Below are positions 25,682 through 34,660 of a stretch of DNA of 45,114 nucleotides, piece after piece. A program made the translations under genes and the position numbers. The notes beneath the pieces were generated by a model. It made no database searches. It had not been told where the DNA came from and saw only the letters and a program-made list of their open reading frames with translations. This DNA comes from Pseudobdellovibrionaceae bacterium (GTDB lineage: Bacteria > Bdellovibrionota > Bdellovibrionia > Bdellovibrionales > Bdellovibrionaceae), in the NCBI GenBank assembly GCA_016785955.1, contig JAEUWH010000018.1:1-45114 (forward strand). Direction: 5' to 3'. How positions within the stretch are numbered: position 1 is the first letter of the stretch; the number at the start of each line of letters is the position of its first letter.

Positions 25682-26610
25682 TAGTCCTCCATTGGATCGA
25701 TGGGATCGATGGGATCTAGTGGTGGAGATTTTATTTTTTTATAAACAATCAGGCGGCGCTCGTGAGGCGTCTTGGGGATCGTATACTTAAAGTCATGTTC
25801 TAGGCTGTAGAATTCTTTATGGGCCTCGGCCAGTTTTAATTCGGGATCAACATTCGGGCCTTTCATGAATATCAAGTGGCCACCATCGACCAAACAATTG
25901 ATCGTGTTTTGCATGGTATTTCCGATGTCTTCCACCGCGCGGGTGATGACCGACTTGACGGGATATACGAATTCGGCGTCGATATTGCGACCAATGATTT
26001 CCAAATTTTCAAGATGCATATCTTCGCGGACTTTTTTTAAAAAATTGACTCGCTTTTGGACGCCTTCGCCTAGCAGAATTTTTTCTTTTGGGAATTTAAT
26101 TTTTAAAGGCAATCCCGGAAATCCCGGGCCTGTTCCCATATCCAAAAGTGGAAATTGTGGTTGGTAGAAATCTAAAAAAACCAAACTGTCGATGAAGTGC
26201 TTTATTGCAATATCCTTTAGAGTTAAAAGTCGAGTGAAATTTTCATCTTTTTGATTCTGCATCAAGAGGCGATAAAAATGCGCCAACTGTCGGCGTTGTT
26301 CATGGGTCACTAAATTAAAATCATGATTTTTAAACACGTCGTACAAACGATCGTTGGCCTCTTCGAGGGAGTATATCTCTTGAGGTTTTTTGTGTTTGCC
26401 TAAAAGAGGTTTGGCCGCGCCAGCGGGAGCAGTGGAGATGGGCGTAGCGGAAGTAGGGGCGGTGGATGCGCGCTTGTTTTGTCGTTCTTTGTAGGCCGAG
26501 TAGTTGGATTTGTTTTTATGAGCCATATTGCCAGGTTCAGTATCTCTTCGATTTGGCTCTGAGTCAAACGAGAGTTCAAAAACCTTGCGGACTTTAGGGG
26601 TCGCTGTCAT
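25681..26610 (-). CDS. rsmG: 16S rRNA (guanine-527-N7) methyltransferase RsmG
   Basis: SAM-dependent methylase of the 530 loop of 16S rRNA. Core features: [33 protein letters not shown] with the SAM-binding GTGPGFPG, the following KRVNFLKKV, and the ITRAVEDIG segment. The N-terminus is extended by about 80 residues rich in Lys, Ala, Ser and Pro relative to the usual ~210-residue protein. An internal ATG at 26526 would shorten this; neither start has a clear ribosome site. The C-terminus ends in a short tandem repeat (DPIDPIDPM) encoded by 9-bp units. Start-to-start distance to the divergent pheS is only 11 bp. Confidence 0.92.
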   Translation of the reverse strand: MTATPKVRKVFELSFDSEPNRRDTEPGNMAHKNKSNYSAYKERQNKRASTAPTSATPISTAPAGAAKPLLGKHKKPQEIYSLEEANDRLYDVFKNHDFNLVTHEQRRQLAHFYRLLMQNQKDENFTRLLTLKDIAIKHFIDSLVFLDFYQPQFPLLDMGTGPGFPGLPLKIKFPKEKILLGEGVQKRVNFLKKVREDMHLENLEIIGRNIDAEFVYPVKSVITRAVEDIGNTMQNTINCLVDGGHLIFMKGPNVDPELKLAEAHKEFYSLEHDFKYTIPKTPHERRLIVYKKIKSPPLDPIDPIDPMED

Positions 26611-26621
26611 ATTTTAAAAAT

Positions 26622-27644
26622 ATGATTATTTACGAAAAGTTAGACGAAATTCATAAAAAAGCAATTGATGAATTTGGAGGGGCTCTGAACCGCGAGCAGC
26701 TCTATCAATTCAAAGTCAATTATCTGGGCAAAAATGGTCTGGTCACCGAGCTTATGAAAGAAATGGCTAAGCTGTCGGTCGAAGATAAAAAAGAGTTTGG
26801 TCGCCGCATTAATGTTGTTAAGCAGGATCTCGAGACTCAGTACACAGAGCGTTTTGAAACTCTAAAATTAAAAGAACTGGACGAGCAAATGCGCCGGGAG
26901 AGTTTGGATTTAACCTTGCCACCGCCGCGGCAGCCTCGGGGAAATCCTCATCCCGTGCATCGAGTTCGAGATGAGGTCGTGCAGATTTTATCGCGCATTG
27001 GGTATTCATTGCGGCTGGGGCCCTCCATTGAAACGGACTATTATAATTTTGAAGCACTCAATATTCCCAAAAATCATCCAGCTCGGGATATGCAAGACAC
27101 TTTTTTTGTCGACGACACGCATGTCTTGCGCACGCACACCAGCCCCATTCAAATTCACAGCTTAGAGGCTGAGTCCCTGCCGTTACGAATTATTGGAACG
27201 GGACCTGTGTTTCGCGTGGACAGTGATATTTCTCATTTGCCTAATTTTCATCAAATTGAGGGCATGTGTGTTGATCGCAAGATATCGATGGCAGACTTAA
27301 AGGGGACGATCACCTATTTCGTAAAGGAATTTTTTGGCTCTGATTTGAAAACGCGTTTTCGACCGAGTTATTTCCCATTCACAGAGCCATCTGCGGAAGT
27401 GGATTGTCAGTGTCCTATATGCAAAGGCAAAGGCTGTAGTTTGTGCAAAAACTCGGGGTGGATTGAGATTGGCGGTGCCGGTTTGATGAATCCTAAGGTG
27501 TTGCTGGCGGCAAAGGTTAAATACCCGGAGTGGACGGGATTTGCGTTTGGTTTTGGCTTAGAACGTATGGCTATTATTAAATATGGGATTCCAGATATTC
27601 GTTTGTTGCCAGAAAATAACTTGAGCTTTTTAAAGCAATTCTAG
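26622..27644 (+). CDS. pheS: Phenylalanyl-tRNA synthetase alpha subunit
   Basis: Catalytic subunit of the (alpha-beta)2 class II enzyme that charges tRNA-Phe. Seen: N-terminal coiled coil (about 1-90), [17 protein letters not shown], class II motif 2 region around [22 protein letters not shown], and motif 3 [18 protein letters not shown] near the end. A Cys-rich [22 protein letters not shown] insertion (four CxxC-like cysteines) is common in the bacterial alpha subunit. 340 residues is normal. pheT follows 11 bp downstream. Confidence 0.97.
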   Translation: MIIYEKLDEIHKKAIDEFGGALNREQLYQFKVNYLGKNGLVTELMKEMAKLSVEDKKEFGRRINVVKQDLETQYTERFETLKLKELDEQMRRESLDLTLPPPRQPRGNPHPVHRVRDEVVQILSRIGYSLRLGPSIETDYYNFEALNIPKNHPARDMQDTFFVDDTHVLRTHTSPIQIHSLEAESLPLRIIGTGPVFRVDSDISHLPNFHQIEGMCVDRKISMADLKGTITYFVKEFFGSDLKTRFRPSYFPFTEPSAEVDCQCPICKGKGCSLCKNSGWIEIGGAGLMNPKVLLAAKVKYPEWTGFAFGFGLERMAIIKYGIPDIRLLPENNLSFLKQF

Positions 27645-27655
27645 TGGTGTAGTGT

Positions 27656-30109
27656 ATGAAGATTTCTCTAAAATGGTTAAATGAGCTGATCGCAATTGAT
27701 GAGTATATTAAAAAACCCGAACCGTTGGCCGAAATATTGACCAAAGCGGGTTTAGAGATCGAGGCGATTGAAAACAAAGCCAAAAATTTTGAAAACGTCG
27801 TGGTGGGTTTGATCTTGGAAAAAGATAAACACCCGAATGCGGACAAATTGTCGTTGTGTCGAGTGACTACAGGTAATGGGGTGGTTCATCAAATCGTCTG
27901 TGGCGCGAAAAACCACAAGGCGGGTGATCGAGTGGTCGTTGCATTACCGGGAGCTATCCTGCCGGGAAATTTTGCGATTCAAAAGTCGGTGATTCGTTCG
28001 GTGGAATCTTATGGGATGCTGTGTTCCTTAAAAGAACTAGGCTTGCCCGGTGACAGTGAGGGTCTGTTGATTTTGCCCGAGACGGCCACGGTCGGAAAAG
28101 ATTTTGCAGAGTATTACGGTCAAGACGATGTGGTTTTTGAAATCAAGGTGACGCCTAATCGGGCCGATGTGTTGAGTCACTTTGGATTGGCCCGCGAGCT
28201 GTCGTGTTTGTTGTCTCGCCCATTGAAAGAGATTAAAATCGACGAAGGGCATTTTAAAAAAGATAAATCGACTAAAAAGACTGTGTCGTTGGTTGTGGAG
28301 GACGCGTCGTTGTGTCCACGTTATACGGCGGCGTATATTGCCAATGTAAACGTGCAGCCATCACCGGAATGGTTAGTGCGTCGTTTGGAATCGGTGGGTA
28401 TTAACTCGATCAACAATATCGTGGATATTACGAATTATATTCTTCAGGAATTAGGTCAACCACTGCATGCCTTCGATGCCGACGAGATTTTGGATAAAAA
28501 AATTGTTGTGGGTCATCCTGAAAAGAATGCGGCGTTTGTGACTTTAGATGGAACGGAACTGAAACTGTCCGGGGACGAGCTGTCTATTAAAAACGCTAAG
28601 AATGAAACGTTGTGTTTGGCGGGCTTGATTGGTGGTAAGAATTCGGGAGTCAAAGATTCGACTCAGAATATTTTTCTGGAATCGGCCTATTTTATTTCTC
28701 ACTCGGTGCGAAAGTCTTCACGAACTTTAGGTGTCGAGACGGAATCGGGTTATCGATTTGCACGAGGGGTGGATCCTGACTTATCGCTATACGCATTAAA
28801 GCGAGCTGCTGATTTGATTCATCAGCTTGGCTCTGGCGAGGTGTACGCGGATTTTTATGATGTTTATCCGAACCCGATTCGTCGTGAGCCGATCTCGATT
28901 ACACTGGAGACAGTCACGGATCGACTAGGCTATGAAGCCAATGCCGGGGTATTTGAAAACTGGATGATGCGGTTGAATTGTAAGGTAGAGAAAATCAAAG
29001 AAGGTTCGTACTTGGTGACACCGCCGACATTCCGTTTCGATATGGAGCACGAAATGGATTTGGTCGAAGAGTACGCGCGTCTTCAAGGGTACGATTTGAT
29101 TCCAGAATCACTACCAAGTTTGACATATCGGCCACTCGCTCATGATGCGAAATACTTGCAATTGTCACCAATTTCTCTGGCTCTGAGTGGGTTGGGATTT
29201 GATGAGGCATTTAATTATTCGTTTGTAAGTAAAAAAGATGAAGATTTGTTTTTTGGTGATATTGAAAAATTGAGTCAGATGGGATTGCGTGTGTCTTCAG
29301 AGCGTGTGGCGCTGAGAAATCCATTGAATGAAGATTTAAATATCATGCGATCAACGTTGACGTTAGGTCTTGTAAAAAATGCGATAAATAATGTGAAGTA
29401 TGGCAACAATCGTGGTGCTTTATTTGAAGTGGGGAAAACATTTTCTAAAAATAATGGCACCATCGTGGAAAAAAACAGCTTGGGTCTGGTGATGTGGGGC
29501 AAAGAGACTGATCATTGGACTGCGCAGAGTCAGGTTGCAAATGTTTTTCATGTGAAGGAAGCGGTTCAGGTTCTTGCAAAAGTATTTGGTTTAAAAGCCT
29601 ACTCTTGGGAGCAAAAAGCCGACAACGGGGGCTTTGTTCCGACCTGCTTTCATCCGTATCAAACGGCGGTTTTGATCGTGGAAGGTAAAAAATGTGGTTT
29701 TATCTCGTCGTTGAGTCCGCTGGTTTTGGAAAATGAAAAAATTCGCGAGGCAATGTGTGTGGCCGAATTGGATTTGGATGTGTTTCTGCCTCAGGTCGCG
29801 CGGCCGGTTCGAATAAAAGACATTGCTCGTTATCCTGTTGTGGACAGAGACTTGGCTTTGGTGATGAAAAAATCGCAAGCTGTGGGGGATGTGCTGAAGG
29901 TCGTTCGTAAAACGGTGGGGGCTTGTTTATTTGATTTGGAAGTCTTCGACATATATGAAGGCGAAAAGTTGCCTCATGGGCAAAAAAGTATTGCGTTGAG
30001 AATACGTTATCAGGACCCGGCTGCGGCTTTGGCCGATGCCGCGATACAAACCTTCCAAGATCAAATATTAAAGTCTCTTAGCAATGATTTTGGCATAACG
30101 CTGAGATGA
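27656..30109 (+). CDS. pheT: Phenylalanyl-tRNA synthetase beta subunit
   Basis: 817 residues, the usual length. Order of domains: tRNA-binding OB fold (about 40-150, with ADKLSLCRV and VVCGAKNHKAGD-type segments), B3/B4 domain with editing residues, B5 domain, the class II-like core, and a C-terminal ferredoxin-fold anticodon-binding domain (FDIYEGEKLPHGQKSIALRI). It pairs with PheS for phenylalanine charging and hydrolyses mischarged Tyr. It is followed by ihfA, the order known from many proteobacteria. Confidence 0.97.
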   Translation: MKISLKWLNELIAIDEYIKKPEPLAEILTKAGLEIEAIENKAKNFENVVVGLILEKDKHPNADKLSLCRVTTGNGVVHQIVCGAKNHKAGDRVVVALPGAILPGNFAIQKSVIRSVESYGMLCSLKELGLPGDSEGLLILPETATVGKDFAEYYGQDDVVFEIKVTPNRADVLSHFGLARELSCLLSRPLKEIKIDEGHFKKDKSTKKTVSLVVEDASLCPRYTAAYIANVNVQPSPEWLVRRLESVGINSINNIVDITNYILQELGQPLHAFDADEILDKKIVVGHPEKNAAFVTLDGTELKLSGDELSIKNAKNETLCLAGLIGGKNSGVKDSTQNIFLESAYFISHSVRKSSRTLGVETESGYRFARGVDPDLSLYALKRAADLIHQLGSGEVYADFYDVYPNPIRREPISITLETVTDRLGYEANAGVFENWMMRLNCKVEKIKEGSYLVTPPTFRFDMEHEMDLVEEYARLQGYDLIPESLPSLTYRPLAHDAKYLQLSPISLALSGLGFDEAFNYSFVSKKDEDLFFGDIEKLSQMGLRVSSERVALRNPLNEDLNIMRSTLTLGLVKNAINNVKYGNNRGALFEVGKTFSKNNGTIVEKNSLGLVMWGKETDHWTAQSQVANVFHVKEAVQVLAKVFGLKAYSWEQKADNGGFVPTCFHPYQTAVLIVEGKKCGFISSLSPLVLENEKIREAMCVAELDLDVFLPQVARPVRIKDIARYPVVDRDLALVMKKSQAVGDVLKVVRKTVGACLFDLEVFDIYEGEKLPHGQKSIALRIRYQDPAAALADAAIQTFQDQILKSLSNDFGITLR

Positions 30110-30134
30110 CAGTTTTTTTGAAAGTGAGTTTTTG

Positions 30135-30162
30135 GCCCTGCGTAAAGATGCGGGCTTGTTTT
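30135..30162 (+). terminator. Weak hairpin after pheT
   Basis: GCCCTGC (30135-30141) can pair with GCGGGC (30150-30155), with one bulged T, followed by TTGTTTT. It could partly terminate or attenuate between pheT and ihfA. The evidence is weak because of the bulge and short U-tract. Confidence 0.35.
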
Positions 30163-30232
30163 CTAAGCTCTTGATTTTGTTTAGTAACTAATTGAGACTG
30201 AAAGCGTATTTGAAAAACACTTGAGGTGTAGT

Positions 30233-30577
30233 ATGGCAGGGCAAAACGTTTGGAAATCAACGATGACAAAAGCGGATATCGTTGAAAAAGTCTACGATAA
30301 GATCGGGTTTTCGAAGAAGGAAGCCAGTGATTTGGTAGAATTGGTGTTTGACACAATTAAGAGTGAGCTACACACGGGTGAAAAAATTAAAATTTCTGGT
30401 TTTGGTAATTTTGTGGTGACTCAGAAGCACGAGCGTGTCGGGCGCAACCCACAAACGGGGGATCAAATCATGATCTCGGCTCGTAAAAAACTGACCTTCA
30501 AGCCATCGCAAGTATTACGAGCGATGTTGAATGGTGAAGATTACACTCATTTGAAAGATGATGATGACGATAATTGA
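30233..30577 (+). CDS. ihfA: Integration host factor alpha / HU-family DNA-binding protein
   Basis: 114 residues from the ATG at 30233, where GAGGTG lies five bases upstream (a TTG at 30221 is less likely). HU/IHF family landmarks: TKADIVEKVYDKIGFSKKEA at the dimerisation helices and the DNA-bending arm FGNFVVTQKHERVGRNPQTG with the intercalating Pro in GRNPQTG. The position after pheST favours IHF alpha over HU. The C-terminus has an acidic DDDDD tail. The stop overlaps the following gene start by 20 bp. Confidence 0.93.
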   Translation: MAGQNVWKSTMTKADIVEKVYDKIGFSKKEASDLVELVFDTIKSELHTGEKIKISGFGNFVVTQKHERVGRNPQTGDQIMISARKKLTFKPSQVLRAMLNGEDYTHLKDDDDDN

Positions 30578-31211
30578 GAGTGAACTTAAAGAAGCGCTTA
30601 TTTCAGCAACGAATCCTCAAGGGGCTTTGCCTGATATCGGTGTGGATGATAAATCCAGAGAAGAGCAAATGGATTTCTTTAGGTTTGAGAAGAAGAATCC
30701 AGAAGCATTTATAGAGTTTAATATGGCTCCGGTGAGTGAAGAGGAGCCAATCGATACAGTCCAAAAGCCATTGACGGAGTCCGAGCCGTTGTCTTTGCCA
30801 GCGGCTTTGTGTGACGATCAGTTGTTGAGCGAAATTCAAGGTATTCCGGATAAAATGGGATTTAAGATTGGCGATGTGGCTGATATGTTGTCGGTGAAAC
30901 AATATGTTCTGCGTTATTGGGAAAGTGAATTTGATATCTTGAAACCCAAAAAAGCGGGTAACAATCAACGTTTGTATACAAAAAAAGATGTTGAAAATGC
31001 TTTTCTTATCCGTAAGCTTTTGCATCGCGATCGTTTTTCCATCGAGGGGGCTCGTGCGGCGATGAAAAACTTAAAAACGTTTGTTCGTAAAGAAAACAAA
31101 AAAGAAATGGAACTAAAGCAAGCCTTCAACCGTATTGAAAACTTCCATCAAGATCTAGAGGATATCGCACATCAAATCCGGCGTGTTCGTCAGTTGTTCA
31201 AGCTAAATTAA
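30558..31211 (+). CDS. MerR-family transcriptional regulator
   Basis: 217 residues. The N-terminal 90 residues are acidic and not conserved in the family. The winged-helix MerR domain begins near residue 95 (MGFKIGDVADMLSVKQYVLRYWESEFDILKPKKAGNNQ shape: helix-turn-helix then wing), and a coiled-coil dimerisation helix ends the protein (ELKQAFNRIENFHQDLED). There are no Cys ligands for a metal, so it is an orphan-type MerR. The start at 30558 is one of three adjacent ATGs. Its overlap with ihfA indicates co-transcription; the regulated genes are unknown. Confidence 0.86.
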   Translation: MMMTIIESELKEALISATNPQGALPDIGVDDKSREEQMDFFRFEKKNPEAFIEFNMAPVSEEEPIDTVQKPLTESEPLSLPAALCDDQLLSEIQGIPDKMGFKIGDVADMLSVKQYVLRYWESEFDILKPKKAGNNQRLYTKKDVENAFLIRKLLHRDRFSIEGARAAMKNLKTFVRKENKKEMELKQAFNRIENFHQDLEDIAHQIRRVRQLFKLN

Positions 31212-31218
31212 AAGATTT

Positions 31219-31247
31219 AGGAGTTCAAGCAGTGGGCTCCTGTTTTT
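31219..31247 (+). terminator. Candidate terminator after the MerR gene
   Basis: AGGAG (31219-31223) pairs with CTCCT (31237-31241), followed by TGTTTTT. A short stem with a 13-base loop, but well placed eight bases after the stop. Confidence 0.5.
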
Positions 31248-31363
31248 AAATAGCTAAAAGCTGATACTTTAAAAATATTTCAAAATCTGAAAATGATAAG
31301 TTTCGATGTCTGGTCCTCATATTTTTAGTTCAACTTGAGCGACTTTTAGGCTACAAGGTCCCC

Positions 31364-32011
31364 ATGGGAAAAAAAGAAATTCTCCGTTTGATGATTGGTT
31401 TTCGTAAGTTTCATGAAAAGTATTTTGCGAATGAACATTCGTTGTACCAACGTTTATCCTCTGGCGCAGGACAATCGCCGAAAACTTTAATTATTGGTTG
31501 CAGTGATTCACGTGTGGATCCGGCTATTATCACTTCGGCCTCTCCGGGAGAGTTATTTATTGTTCGTAATGTGGCGAACTTGGTGCCTCCGTATGAAAAG
31601 GGAGGAGGGGTTCATGGGGTCAGCGCGGCGATTGAGTTTGCGATAATAAATTTAAAAGTCGAAAATGTGATCGTATTAGGCCATCGTCAATGTGGTGGCA
31701 TTCGTGCGTTGGTGACGAATCAAGGTATTCAAGCCGGTGGTTTCGTCGAGCAGTGGGTGCGTGTGGCTAGTGATGCGAAAGAGCGTGTTTTGAGCAAGTT
31801 CCCAGAGGCGAACGAGGAAACTTTGTGTCGTCATTGTGAGATGGAATCCATCGTGACGTCGTTAAATAATTTAAAAACGTTTCCTTTTGTTGAGGCAGCG
31901 ATAAAAGAACGCGATCTAGCATTGATGGGTATCTATTTCGACTTAGAGCAAGGTCAATTGCAAGAATACGATGACAAAGAGGGTGTTTTTAAAAACGTCG
32001 AATTGATCTAG
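31364..32011 (+). CDS. Cytoplasmic beta-carbonic anhydrase
   Basis: 215 residues without a signal peptide. The beta-class zinc site is present as C46-S-D48-S-R50 and H107-R-Q-C110, in the usual order. PGELFIVRNVANLVPPY and SAAIEFAIINLKVENVIVLGH are further family segments. It should supply bicarbonate or equilibrate CO2 in the cytoplasm. It is the second beta enzyme in this window, the other being a predicted lipoprotein at 309-1205. The short gap upstream contains the MerR gene terminator and, probably, its own promoter. Confidence 0.94.
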   Translation: MGKKEILRLMIGFRKFHEKYFANEHSLYQRLSSGAGQSPKTLIIGCSDSRVDPAIITSASPGELFIVRNVANLVPPYEKGGGVHGVSAAIEFAIINLKVENVIVLGHRQCGGIRALVTNQGIQAGGFVEQWVRVASDAKERVLSKFPEANEETLCRHCEMESIVTSLNNLKTFPFVEAAIKERDLALMGIYFDLEQGQLQEYDDKEGVFKNVELI

Positions 32012-32124
32012 TTATAAAGATTTTTTCTAATACGCCCTAGTAGCCACAGCAAAAATATGATCACCACTATAGATCCCAGAATAAAATAGAGAGAGTGCGC
32101 TCGGGCCTCATAATACCCACCCAA
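32008..32124 (-). CDS. Possible small single-span membrane protein or gene remnant
   Basis: On the reverse strand a 38-residue frame (TTG start, revcomp 32122-32124) reads GGYYEARAHSLYFILGSIVV then IIFLLWLLGRIRKN, with a hydrophobic helix followed by positive residues, a good single transmembrane segment. The open frame extends upstream to about 32169 without an ATG, so it may be the 3' remnant of a larger gene. Its stop overlaps the carbonic anhydrase stop. No family recognised. Confidence 0.35.
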   Translation of the reverse strand: MGGYYEARAHSLYFILGSIVVIIFLLWLLGRIRKNLYN

Positions 32125-32254
32125 AAAAAGTGGAGCCTTATAAGGAAAGACAGGCTTATGGGGACGCTGTCAGCTGAGCTTGTAGGTGTCAATCTGACGA
32201 AACTATAGCTAGGTCGAGTTGAAAACAGTGTGTGTAAAGAGATATTCTAAATAC

Positions 32255-32650
32255 ATGTTTAGATATTTCATTTTTTTAATACCACTTTTTAGCTGGGCTA
32301 ATGTATACGAAGTTATTCACAAAGGAAATTACGTTCGAATTGAAAACATGAAGAGTAAAATCATGTTTTCTAGTCAATATATAAATGAGTCCATTAGAAA
32401 AAATAAATGTTCTAGTGGCGAGATAGAAACCTTTGTAAAAGAAATGGAAGAAAATTTTAATACGGCCCTAATCAGTGGTAAGGACACAGCGAGCGGCAAG
32501 GTGGACAAAAAGACAGAGATGATAAAAATTTCTAAAGATGGAGTTGTTAAAGAATTTAGTCTTTCAACACAGAATGCAGTCTCCTTTTTACAATTGCAAG
32601 ACGGCTTTGTATCCATGCAGACTCGAATAAAGCGAAAGTGTATTCCATGA
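32255..32650 (+). CDS. Small exported protein of unknown family
   Basis: 131 residues from the ATG at 32255, which places a signal peptide (MFRYFIFLIPLFSWA) at the N-terminus; an in-frame TTG at 32219 is the longer alternative. The mature chain is Lys/Glu-rich with Cys near residue 51 and at the C-terminus, and a Thr/Ser-rich middle. No recognised domain. Its stop overlaps the next ATG as ATGA, so it is coupled to the following short ORF, the first part of a metalloprotease locus. The region is visibly more AT-rich than the flanking housekeeping genes. Confidence 0.6.
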   Translation: MFRYFIFLIPLFSWANVYEVIHKGNYVRIENMKSKIMFSSQYINESIRKNKCSSGEIETFVKEMEENFNTALISGKDTASGKVDKKTEMIKISKDGVVKEFSLSTQNAVSFLQLQDGFVSMQTRIKRKCIP

Positions 32651-32778
32651 ATTCATTTAAAAATTTATTTTTAATTTTCTTTTTTATGTTTTTTGTAAAG
32701 TCAGCCGAAAGCAAAGAGACTCAATCGGGTGGCGAATCGAGTGACCGTAAAACTGAATCCTCTGTATCGCTAAGGTGA
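32647..32778 (+). CDS. 43-residue signal-peptide ORF in front of the metalloprotease
   Basis: Reads MNSFKNLFLIFFFMFFVKSA followed by a Ser/Glu/Lys-rich stretch and a TGA at 32776-32778. The sequence is a convincing signal peptide with a mature start but no mature protein. The next ORF opens in the -1 frame at 32775 (GTGA overlap) and encodes the exported-looking metalloprotease body. The two together look like one gene split by a frameshift, or a designed start-stop coupling. Confidence 0.55.
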   Translation: MNSFKNLFLIFFFMFFVKSAESKETQSGGESSDRKTESSVSLR

Positions 32779-34541
32779 TAACGGGCATTTTTGCAGATTG
32801 TGTAAGGGAAGTTTGCGGAACCACCGATTTTCAAAAAATTTATCAAGATGCCAATCCAGAAGAGAAAGCCGAAGTGAAAAGGGCAGAGAAAGAAGTGATA
32901 GAGGCTTTTAAAAAATATCTAAGCGCAAAAAACATTTGGTTAATAAATTTGGAGGATTATTCTAAAAAGGTCCCTCTTTCCAAGAACACTACAAAATTAG
33001 CTATCATAGCGGGAGAGGTGGATAGTGCTGTAACACATAGGCGGGGAAGCAGCCCTGTTGAAGCTGAACTTTCTGGTAAAATTATTTCGTTTAAACCAAA
33101 AAAATGGCCTAGTTCAGGGCCAGAAGTTCAAAAATTTGTAGGTAAGCTTGCCAATGTCATGGGTAACTCAAAACATATGCTAGCTAACACCTATTTGCTG
33201 TATGGGTTTACGGCCCCTATGGCCTATCGTGCTTTAAATTCAAAAGACGATTTTCAAACGGCTGTTAGAAAAGATTTAAGACAAGCACTCGCACAGATTG
33301 AAAACTTGAAAAAAAATTATACAGAAAATGAACTTAAGGCGATCGGCATTTCAAGAAGTGATTTAGAACGTTTTGCCAAAATGGAATACTTTGACGAAAC
33401 AACAGGCAATGTCATATTGAAAAAGACATCAAAAATAGCTCTTTTATCAGAAATGATTGGTTCGAAGGCTATTGATCAGGCTGCCAGCAATTTGCCGTCT
33501 CAGGAGTTAAGCACGTTGGTTAGGCTTCAGGAAAATATCAGCGTTATCAAAGGTAACAAATCCATTCAAGAAAACGATCTTAAGTTGGACTCTATGGATA
33601 ATGGGGTTGTTGAAAAATGCACCGCGAATTTTGAGCAAAGTATTGTTAATTTGCCAACGCGGGATCAGATAGAAACTGCAAAAAAAAGATATGAAAAATT
33701 AAGAACAGAATTTTTGAATAGTTTAGGCCAAACATTTTCTCAGTCCACTGCAAAAAAATTGAAGACGTTTTTAAGTCGTAAGAATGCACCTTTTTTCATG
33801 CCCATGTCTAAAGAAGAGTTTAAATCGAGCTTTTACGCTCGTCTTCAATCATTTAATGACGATCAGAATGTTGACAGGCATGTCACTGCTGAGCATAGAG
33901 ACAATGCGCCACTTTATTTTTCTGCTAAAACATGGAACGCCGGACCTTCTTCATTGGAGCTAAAGGCATTTTGCGATTCATTAGACTTTAGTACACTACG
34001 TGATCATACCTCGGAGTTGGGTGGAATCGTTGTAGGTTCTGAATCGATTAAAGATCTTGAATTTGGGGAGAGTGTTTTAATTCACGAGCTGGGACATCAA
34101 GTTCATCAATTCCTCGAAGATAACCCTGACAGTATCAGCAATGAAAGCAAAGCTAAATTCCAAAAGATGGTAACTTGTTTGAACGGAATGCATTCGCAAG
34201 AATTGAGTTTTCACAAAGAAGCCTTAAAAAATCCGACAAAAGAAAACGAAATGGCCAAAAAAATTCTTCTTAATGAAAGCCGATATTTAGGCGAGGATTT
34301 TAGTGATATGTTAAGTGCTAGGGGCGCAAAAGGCAATGTGGGTTGCAAGCTAGTTCTAGTGACTCAAAATTCTCCTGACGATTTGAAGAATCTAAATGAG
34401 CTTGATGTACATTCTTCAGCTATTTTTCGATTGTTACATATCTACAAAGTTAAAGGATGGCCGCCAAGTTCATCTTGCAATCAAGCAATGGAAAAAGTGA
34501 AGACAACAGAAAAGTTTGAGGACTGTCTGTCTGCACGGTAA
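32775..34541 (+). CDS. Zinc metalloprotease (HELGH), N-terminal signal apparently in a different frame
   Basis: 588 residues. The zinc-binding HExxH motif is H437-E-L-G-H441 in SVLIHELGHQVHQF, and a Glu-Asp pair about 66 residues later (GEDFSDML, E507) fits the third ligand of a gluzincin-type peptidase. The N-terminal part is mostly helical and contains two early Cys (DCVREVCG). Starting at the GTG there is no signal peptide, although proteases of this kind act outside the cytoplasm; the preceding ORF supplies one in another frame. I can name no precise family. Substrate unknown. A short remnant-like ORF follows. Confidence 0.75.
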   Translation: MITGIFADCVREVCGTTDFQKIYQDANPEEKAEVKRAEKEVIEAFKKYLSAKNIWLINLEDYSKKVPLSKNTTKLAIIAGEVDSAVTHRRGSSPVEAELSGKIISFKPKKWPSSGPEVQKFVGKLANVMGNSKHMLANTYLLYGFTAPMAYRALNSKDDFQTAVRKDLRQALAQIENLKKNYTENELKAIGISRSDLERFAKMEYFDETTGNVILKKTSKIALLSEMIGSKAIDQAASNLPSQELSTLVRLQENISVIKGNKSIQENDLKLDSMDNGVVEKCTANFEQSIVNLPTRDQIETAKKRYEKLRTEFLNSLGQTFSQSTAKKLKTFLSRKNAPFFMPMSKEEFKSSFYARLQSFNDDQNVDRHVTAEHRDNAPLYFSAKTWNAGPSSLELKAFCDSLDFSTLRDHTSELGGIVVGSESIKDLEFGESVLIHELGHQVHQFLEDNPDSISNESKAKFQKMVTCLNGMHSQELSFHKEALKNPTKENEMAKKILLNESRYLGEDFSDMLSARGAKGNVGCKLVLVTQNSPDDLKNLNELDVHSSAIFRLLHIYKVKGWPPSSSCNQAMEKVKTTEKFEDCLSAR

Positions 34542-34553
34542 GATTAGGTGGAT

Positions 34554-34625
34554 ATGAAACTTTTGTTGAGTGCTTTACTGATCGTCTCGCTCTCGAAATA
34601 TCATCTATCGCCACAAATATTTTAG
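34554..34625 (+). pseudogene. Remnant of an exported-protein gene
   Basis: AGGTGGAT precedes an ATG (34554) that begins a short signal-peptide-like ORF (MKLLLSALLIVSLS) ending at TAG 34623-34625 after 23 codons. In the +1-shifted frame the sequence stays open and reads EISSIATNILDAREAK into the 3' end of the convergent phospholipase gene. This suggests a truncated, frameshifted gene. No family recognised. Confidence 0.4.
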
Positions 34626-34660
34626 ATGCTCGTGAAGCTAAGCTCATGATGCCGCTAAAT

